NCBI GenBank assembly: GCA_003354225.1
Contig: PIVH01000154.1
Span: 1 to 7,455 of the forward strand
Length of the DNA: 7,455 bases
From: Globobulimina sp.
Lineage: Eukaryota > Foraminifera > Rotaliida
Direction: 5' to 3'
The position numbers were made by a program, and so were the translations under genes. Under the pieces are notes generated by a model. It was not told the DNA's origin. It was given only the letters and a program-made list of their open reading frames with translations, and did no database searches. Shown piece after piece: positions 4,587 through 7,455 of this stretch; position 1 is the first letter of the stretch, and the number at the start of each line of letters is the position of its first letter.

Positions 4587-7455
4587 TTATTTTGAATTTA
4601 TATTATCTACAGATTGCTGTAATTTTTTAATTAACACCCATGCATTTTCTTGATATTCAACTTGTGCTTCTTGCTCATGAAAGAAATCTTTAACATCTTG
4701 TCTAACCATTAGCGACTTTTGCAAATAATTTCGAAAATGTTTCCAACTCACTTTCTGAGCATGATGATGTTCAACAGTATCAAATAACCAATTTGCTTCA
4801 TCCTGCGATGTAATATGTAACTCCAATTTCATTTTATCAATGGATAAATCCGCATCTTCCCCTTTATTATTCCTTCGAATGCAATCATCAATCACATGTT
4901 TGATTTTATTTAAAAACATAAAATACGACAAAATCTGTTTCCAACTCAACGACTGTTGATGTGCTCTCATAATATGAAATAACTGCACTGCCGCATGTCC
5001 ATTCACATGCAACTGATGCTTCAACTGCGCGAACTCCTCACTCCTCAGTTCATAATTCCCTTCCACCTCATCCGACGAATCCAACAACTCATCAATCTCT
5101 TTAATAATCTTTCCGTGGATAAAGGGAGTTAATATGTAAATCAAATCAAACTCCTTATGGCACTGATTAAATATCCATCGAATCTCTCGATCCCTTTTCT
5201 GAATATGTCTCAAATACTGCGGTGTGGTAAAACTCTTTTCCTTATAACACTGATTACCAAAATACTTTGCAAAAAATTGCGCATACGATCCAATCTTCTT
5301 CTTTTTCATCGTTTCCTCCAATTTAAAAAATGCCTCCTCATCCCCACCATCTTCCAGCTCATCATAATTATGCAGCATTGCCACCAAATATGAATTACTT
5401 TCCAACCATCGTCGAAATGAACGTAAAAACCGCATCAATTGTTGCAATGTTATCCGATGCTCATATTTCTTCAACATTATATCATAAACAGTCTTGTATT
5501 TCTTATTCATTTTCTTAACCTCTACAAATTGCTTATACTGCTTTTTCTCCTCAGTTTTCTCCTCTTCTTCCTGCTGTACACGTTCTTTATTCTCTTCCTC
5601 AATCTTACCATGCTTCTCCTCCACTAAACAGATCGCCACACTCGCAATGCGCGCAAATAAATCCGCCGGATATTCCTCCTCATCCTTATCCTCATCCTCC
5701 TCCTCCTCGCCATCATCTTCCTTGTAATCACTCTTATGCTGCGTTACAATTTTATGTCCATCCACTTTCGGTACATAACCATCCGAAATCTTACTGACAA
5801 ACTGTGAAAAATTCGCCACATTAATCAACATATACTGCAACTTTGGATTCTTTGGTTTTTTCTTACTTTTCAAATCTTTCTTTTTCTTTGAATTTACAGC
5901 CTCGCTGTTTTCGTCATCCTCATCCTCATCCTCCTCTTCCTCTTCCTTCTCATCCATATCCTTATGAACCCTTTTCCATTTCATTAATTTTGCCCTGTAT
6001 TTGGGCAAATTCTTTCGCCGCCGATCTTCGTCTTTCTGTACCCGACGCATTAAATAATTCTTTATCCGAACCAAGTGCCCAGCTCGCATATCATCGACGT
6101 CATTGATCAAATGTATCACAGTCTGTCGCAACTCACCCAATGTCACATAATTCTGCTCCGTATCTAATACATTCTGAAACAAAGTGCTCGCCTCTTTGGC
6201 AGTTTTGCTCCATTTCTCCACATCCATACCCGGGTGGAAATTATCCCGATCACAAAACTTCTGAAACACTGGACGTGTCACCACAAACTCGTCGGCGCGT
6301 GCATTAATTATATCTTCTAAATTACAAAAAACACGATAATATAACAAGACAATGCTCACTACGTCTTCCACAGTCATATAATTATGTCCTTTTTGGTGCT
6401 CTGATAAGTCATACACCAAACGGATCTGATGGTATATATTTTCAATATCTCCGTAATTGGGTTTGCTCTGTACATCAATTACATGCTCCGCATCATATTT
6501 AATCGTAGTTAGAATCTCATTTAATTTCTCTTTGGTGCATTCTTGTGTCAATGAAGTAGGTTTGAAGATGATATAGCGACATAATTGCGAATAGATGAAA
6601 TGCAAAGCAATGTTATTGCGAAAGCCCAAAGGTAATTTATGCTGATAATGCTCCATTGTGCTGGAGGTTACTTTGGGTTTCCTCTTGCGTCCAAAACGAA
6701 TTTGATCAAAGATAAAACCGACTACTTTGGCGACGGTGGAGGCAGTCACACGGTTTGTGTGCAATAGTTTTATCCGTTGCTGGTTGCGATGTAATTGTTT
6801 TTTTTTTGCAATGCGGAGCAATTCACGTTTTTCATGGTCATGGTCACTTTCCGCATCATGCCCAGTTTCTTTGCGTTTTTTGAGGAAACGTTCCATTTCT
6901 AATTGACGGAGTTTATGTTTTTCACGTTCTTCTTTGTTATGTTTGCCATCGGCTTCGTCTTCAGAGGATGTATGGTCGTCTTTTAAGGAACGTTCATGTC
7001 CTTGCCATTCTTCTTCGTCTTCATCGGATTCAGAGTCTGAACTAAAATCAGAATCGGATTCACTTCGTTTTTCATCGAGTTTCATGAATTTTACGTTTCT
7101 TACGGTTTTTGCACGTTCCATTTTATCGCGTTTCTTTTTTTTATAAAATTGTTCCATTATATGCCGTTTATCCACGATTTTGTTTTTGAATTTGTCAAAT
7201 ACTTCACGAATTAATTGTTTTTTGGTCACGTAAATATGTGGATTATAATCTAACATCTTGGATTTTACCAATGCACGTAACAAATACACTATTTTTAAAA
7301 AGTTCCTGTATACATTTCATGTGTGAATGTGATTAATGTATTGATAATGTGTAGAAAATAGAGCTTTTACTAATGCAAACCTGACGGTCCATAGCTTAAT
7401 AATGTCCGTCTCCTGTTTCATGGCTCTGAAAAATGGTAAAGCCACAATACTGGTC
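4587..7455 (-). CDS. Large acidic/basic protein with many degenerate EF-hand-like helix-loop-helix units (5' end uncertain, possibly beyond window)
   Basis: The main exon is 7305-4587. The open frame there has no suitable ATG before residue 31 of my model, and its only early start codon is GTG. Removing a 75-nt intron (7380-7306) joins it in frame to an upstream exon with ATG 7421, giving 919 residues beginning MKQETDIIKLWTVRNFLKIV. The frame before that ATG is also open to base 7455, so the gene may extend past the edge. The protein has no signal peptide or membrane helix. Highly charged tracts lie at about 94-139 (Ser/Asp/Glu clusters typical of CK2 targets), 464-499 (Glu/Asp then Lys) and 540-615. 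Between them are helical units with a hydrophobic-aromatic helix end, a short polar loop and a recurring [V/I/L/M/F][T/S] step, at 40, 200, 226, 324, 356, 401, 632, 706, 800, 834 and 866. This resembles EF-hand geometry, but the calcium ligands are missing. No catalytic motif is seen. It may be a scaffold; the cellular site is unknown and the lysine clusters could act as nuclear signals. Confidence 0.55.
7306..7380 (-). other. 75-nt intron near the 5' end of the EF-hand-like gene
   Basis: On the - strand, GTC AG (ending at 7381) is followed by the donor GTTTGC (7380-7375), and the acceptor is GTATACAG ending at 7306. Joining gives GTC AGG AAC TTT TTA, so Val-Arg-Asn-Phe-Leu continues in frame into the long exon. 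Without splicing, the upstream frame stops at TGA 7319-7317 and the long frame lacks a usable ATG. The joined stretch (KLWTVRNFLKIVYLLRALVKS) has a continuous helical hydrophobic pattern across the junction, which supports the call. Confidence 0.7.

Noticed and set aside
5157-5627. Overlapping short + strand frames opposite the right-hand gene
   Set aside because: They overlap each other in different frames, lie opposite a long supported coding exon, and look like random hydrophobic translations.
5494-5727. Open frame on the + strand encoding a Ser/Phe-rich protein
   Set aside because: It is the antisense shadow of the GAA/GAG/GAT-rich acidic tract of the - strand gene. Its poly-Ser composition follows from that, and it has no domain.
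5843-6106. Pro/His-rich + strand frame
   Set aside because: It is antisense to the Glu/Asp repeat. The HPHPHP pattern is the complement of GAT/GAG triplets.
6934-7146. Another Ser-rich open frame on the + strand
   Set aside because: It is antisense to the Ser/Asp/Glu clusters of the same gene, with composition explained by the complementary codons.
7287-7289. GTG 7289 as the start codon of the right-hand gene
   Set aside because: A GTG start is unlikely in a nuclear eukaryotic gene, and an in-frame spliced upstream exon provides an ATG and a continuous helix.

Overview
The window is nuclear DNA from an AT-rich, probably unicellular eukaryote. The reasons are a clear SEL1L/HRD3-type ER protein, short GT-AG introns that repair reading frames, A at -3 before the start codons, AATAAA/ATTAAA-type 3' signals, and no bacterial ribosome-binding sites or operon spacing. 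The standard genetic code fits every gene. The long K/E/D-rich runs and the divergent proteins suggest a protist. A rhizarian or foraminiferan source is possible, but this is a guess and no marker gene settles it.

Layout: (1) 1-729, + strand: the 3' end of a helical protein I do not recognise, open at the left edge, with a possible alternative spliced C-terminus. (2) 876-1178, + strand: a 100-residue coiled-coil protein. (3) 1333-4293, - strand: one two-exon gene, seen as two long open frames separated by a 54-nt intron (3009-3062). The spliced 968-residue product is a SEL1L/HRD3 homologue, the lumenal scaffold of the ER-associated degradation ubiquitin ligase. It has a signal peptide, Sel1 repeats and a C-terminal membrane anchor. 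Its N-terminal part is unusual: a Tudor-like beta module followed by a six-cysteine ShKT domain, where animal SEL1L has a fibronectin type II domain. (4) 4294-4586: a spacer with a 17-bp tandem duplication, a GT-rich tract and AT dinucleotide runs. It probably holds the 3' end of the right-hand gene and the promoter of the SEL1L gene. (5) 4587-7455, - strand: a large acidic/basic protein built from at least 11 degenerate helix-loop-helix units resembling EF-hands without calcium ligands. A 75-nt intron (7306-7380) joins its main exon in frame to an upstream exon that stays open to the right edge.

The genes form two tandem pairs that converge at about 1180-1330. Only the SEL1L homologue has a confident function. 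Nothing in the sequence ties its neighbours to ER quality control. The best candidate for something undescribed is the SEL1L architecture, followed by the repeat protein at the right end.
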